NCBI GenBank assembly: GCA_014529385.2 | Contig: CM043967.1 | Location: 130,629,182-130,693,181 of the forward strand | DNA: 64,000 bases | Reading direction: 5' to 3' | Origin: Adiantum capillus-veneris | Lineage: Eukaryota > Streptophyta > Polypodiopsida > Polypodiales > Pteridaceae | Shown: positions 61,611 to 64,000 of the stretch, piece after piece | Layout: each line of letters opens with the position of its first letter | Position numbering within the stretch: the stretch's first letter is position 1 | Notes under the pieces: model-generated | Seen by the model: only the letters and a program-made list of their open reading frames with translations | What the model was told of the DNA's origin: nothing | The model's database searches: none | Translations under genes and position numbers: made by a program

Positions 61611-61943
61611 AATTCAAAACCCTATACTATATGGTTGACTATATATAATCTTCCTACACCGTAATTCAAAAAGGGTGGGCGGGAGGGAAAAATCCTAAAC
61701 CTTAATTTTTTAAAGAATGGGTAGTCATTTACACCTAATCAAAGGATGAAGCATCAGAAGTTGCCTATACTCTTTTTGAAACCTCCTATCCTTTTTCTAA
61801 CTTATTTAGAAGTCACTAAAGAGACATCACTAACTACAAAACAAACTTCAAAAAAATTCTAACGCTTGTATGGCACTTCGATCAATTCATCATAACTTAA
61901 GATCATATAAACCCATACAAGAAGACAAGTCAACAAGGTATCA
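61611..61943. other. No gene recognised
   Basis: Sequence between the gag fragment and the gypsy pol remnant; no LTR ends recognised. Confidence 0.45.
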
Positions 61944-64000
61944 TCAATCAATGTCATTCATAGAAGCATCATAAATACAGTTTTCTTTCTCAAACAGCAA
62001 GCATGAATGACGCATATGTAAATCATGATAGTCAAGAATTTGTTCAGGTACATGCGGTAGGGTAGGAGGTTCAACGAAATCGACCAAAATCTGTTGGTCA
62101 ATGACATTGTCGTCTCCATGTAATCGCTTACGTAAATAGCTTACATGAAACACCGGATGGATACGAGAGTGTATGGGTAACAATAGTTTGTAGGCATGAT
62201 CACCAACTCGCTTGAGTATTTTAAAAGGCCCACAATATCTTGGAGATAATTTAGGTGTTGGCCCAGTTTTTAGACTTTCTGAATGATCTGGCACACGAAA
62301 AAATACTTCCTCCCCTTTCTCAAAGGTAACTTGCCAACGTTTCTCATCAGCATATTTCTTATACCGATCATGCGCTTGTTGGACATTTTGATGAGTGAGT
62401 TTCAGCATATCCATATGGTCTTGGAGAAAATCCTTAACCTGCTAGAGTTTTTCGGTTGCCAACCTGTAACTAGTGACCTGGATTGAAAACCATACATGAG
62501 CATGAAAGGACTAAATCTAGTCATGACATGCTTAGAACTGTTGTATGCAAACTCAAGAAGAGGTAGATATTCTTCCCAGTCTGTTTGTTTCTTGCTAGCG
62601 TATACACGTAGCATATCCTCTAGCACTTGGTTAACTCTTTCAGTCTGACCATCCGTTTTTGGATGAGGGGGCTGTACTGAGGTTGAGTTGTGTACCCAAT
62701 CATTTAAGCATAGCCCTCCAAAAATTACTGTTAAACTTGGAATCACGATCACTCACAATGTTACTTGGCAATCCATACAACTTGTATAGATTGTCCACAA
62801 ATAACTTGGCTAATTCTGGTGTCTTAATTGTTGATTTGGTTGGAATAAACTTACATAGTTTAGTCAACCGGTCTACAACCACCCATATTGAGCCATGACC
62901 TCGTACAGTGGTTGGTAAACCCAAAATAAAATCCATAGAGATACTTTCCCATTTCCCATTGGGAATCTCCAAAGGATGTAAGAGTCCTCCTGCCTTTAGG
63001 CGCTTTGCTTTGTTAACTTGACATTTTTGGAAATGCAAGACATAATCTTGAACAAACCCGTGTAAACTTGGCCAATAAAACTGTCATCGTACGAGAGCAT
63101 AAGTCTTTTTAATACCCGGGTACCCTGCACTTGGACTATCATGACATTTATAAAGTATTTGGCTCCGAATGTCAATGTCCGTCGGTACACAAACTCTCCC
63201 CTTGTGGACTAGGTACCCATTGTCGATGGTAAAAATATTCCATCGTTGTAGTTCATCACTGGACGGAGGAGATTTGTGTGTGGAGGTTAACGATACACTA
63301 CCAGCATTGGAGTCAGAAGGATCCCTCATTTGCACATGGCTCCACACTTTGGAATATGCGTCATCATGCAATCCAAAAATTCACTGCGAAGTTCCCTGGA
63401 CAAAAGAGAATTGATCTCAGGCATACGACTAAGAGCATCAGCTACCACATTGTATCATCCTTTACGATACCGGAGCTTGGCGTCATACTTCTGAAGGATC
63501 TCAGCCCACTTGGCTTTTCGACCCTTCAAGTCGGTTTGTTGTGTAAACCATTTAATGCTTTCATGGTCAAACACAATCTCAAATTGAGTGCCATACAAAT
63601 AATGTCTCCATGTCTTCAAGGCATGCACTACTGCATAGAGTTCGCGTTCATAAGCAGGACTGCTCCAATAGCACGGTCATTGGCATCCGTTTCCAAAACG
63701 AATAGTTTCAAAGGATCTACAATAGCTAGAATAGGAGTTGTAGCTAATGCATTCTTGAGTGTATCAAAACTATGCTGATGAGCGGTCCCCCACTGAAAGG
63801 TCTTGCCTTTGCCTTTCAGTTGGTCCTTCATGGGAACAACAATATTAGCATAGTTTTTAACGAACCTTCGATAAAAACCTGCAAATCCCAAGAAAATCTG
63901 TAACTCTTCCAGATTTTTAGGAGAAGGCCACGGCGAATGGTATCCACTTTGGATTGATCCATGTGTAGCCCAATAGCTGAGATAACATGCCCTAGGTAGT
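61944..64000 (-). pseudogene. pol: Ty3/gypsy pol pseudogene (RT end, RNase H, integrase), runs off window
   Basis: From 64000 downward: end of RT (MGFAGFYRRFVKNY near 63890); RNase H start FVLETDANDRAIGAVL, then a deletion of roughly 60 bp that joins GAVL out of frame to ERELYAVVHAL near 63650. A stop TGA at 63455-63457 falls before YNVVADALSR, probably CGA to TGA. The integrase zinc region (HDSPSAGYPGIKKTYA) has Tyr where the second zinc His is expected. The core has SMDFILGLP, VSDRDSKFNS and TDGQTERVNQ, split by frameshifts near 62740. The C-terminal part (62414-61944) has YADEKRWQVTFEKGEEVFFRV, IHPVFHVSYLRK and EQILDYHDL, then loses similarity near 62010 where a chromodomain would be expected. 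Closely related to fragments at 19.4-20.2 and 45.6-46.3 kb. Confidence 0.9.

Overview
This is nuclear DNA from a land plant with a large, repeat-rich genome. The evidence is a spliced plant-type family-1 UDP-glycosyltransferase (UGT) gene, tRNA-Met-primed Ty3/gypsy and Ty1/copia elements with plant-style polyproteins, plant LINE relics, and very abundant GA/CT microsatellites. The introns are bloated, which fits a non-flowering vascular plant such as a fern or conifer, but this is an inference; no lineage-specific marker is present.

Layout: (1) 1-8604 is a young Ty3/gypsy chromovirus-type element. Its 5' LTR is cut by the window start and the 3' LTR is at 6981-8604. One gag-pol frame (1840-6621) carries a single in-frame TGA. 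(2) 8605-15340 holds relics: a W-x-P-K repeat reading frame, a DEAD-box helicase pseudogene (about 10765-11330) and a LINE 3' fragment (about 13130-14440). (3) 15477-50875 is the one convincing host gene, a UGT of three exons (15477-16050, 16155-16431, 50143-50875) with matching splice phases and a predicted 527-aa product. Its second intron is about 33.7 kb.

That intron is packed with a minus-strand copia element (20328-24723, TSD gaaac), short-LTR gypsy pieces (19163-20170, 28050-28204), copia relics (about 28210-29000, 38500-38850, 46575-48993), a degraded minus-strand copy of the first gypsy family (about 35900-38490), gypsy integrase and LTR pieces (45600-46512), a copia-type LTR (42072-42263), a 453-bp long inverted repeat (34631-35083), several 49-133 bp tandem duplications, and long GA/CT runs.

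(4) 50876-55264 holds microsatellites, an AT-rich degenerate repeat field and LINE-like remnants. (5) 55265-60815 is a copia element of the same family as the intronic one, with both LTRs, TSD tgtaa and only two visible coding lesions. (6) About 61388-64000 contains minus-strand gypsy remnants (a gag fragment, then an integrase/RNase H/RT pseudogene that runs off the window).

The host content is therefore one enzyme gene whose transcription unit has been stretched by nested insertions. The remaining coding sequence belongs to retroelements, mostly disabled by nonsense changes, many of which look like C-to-T transitions at CG or CAG sites. No RNA gene, CRISPR array or prokaryotic-type feature was recognised.
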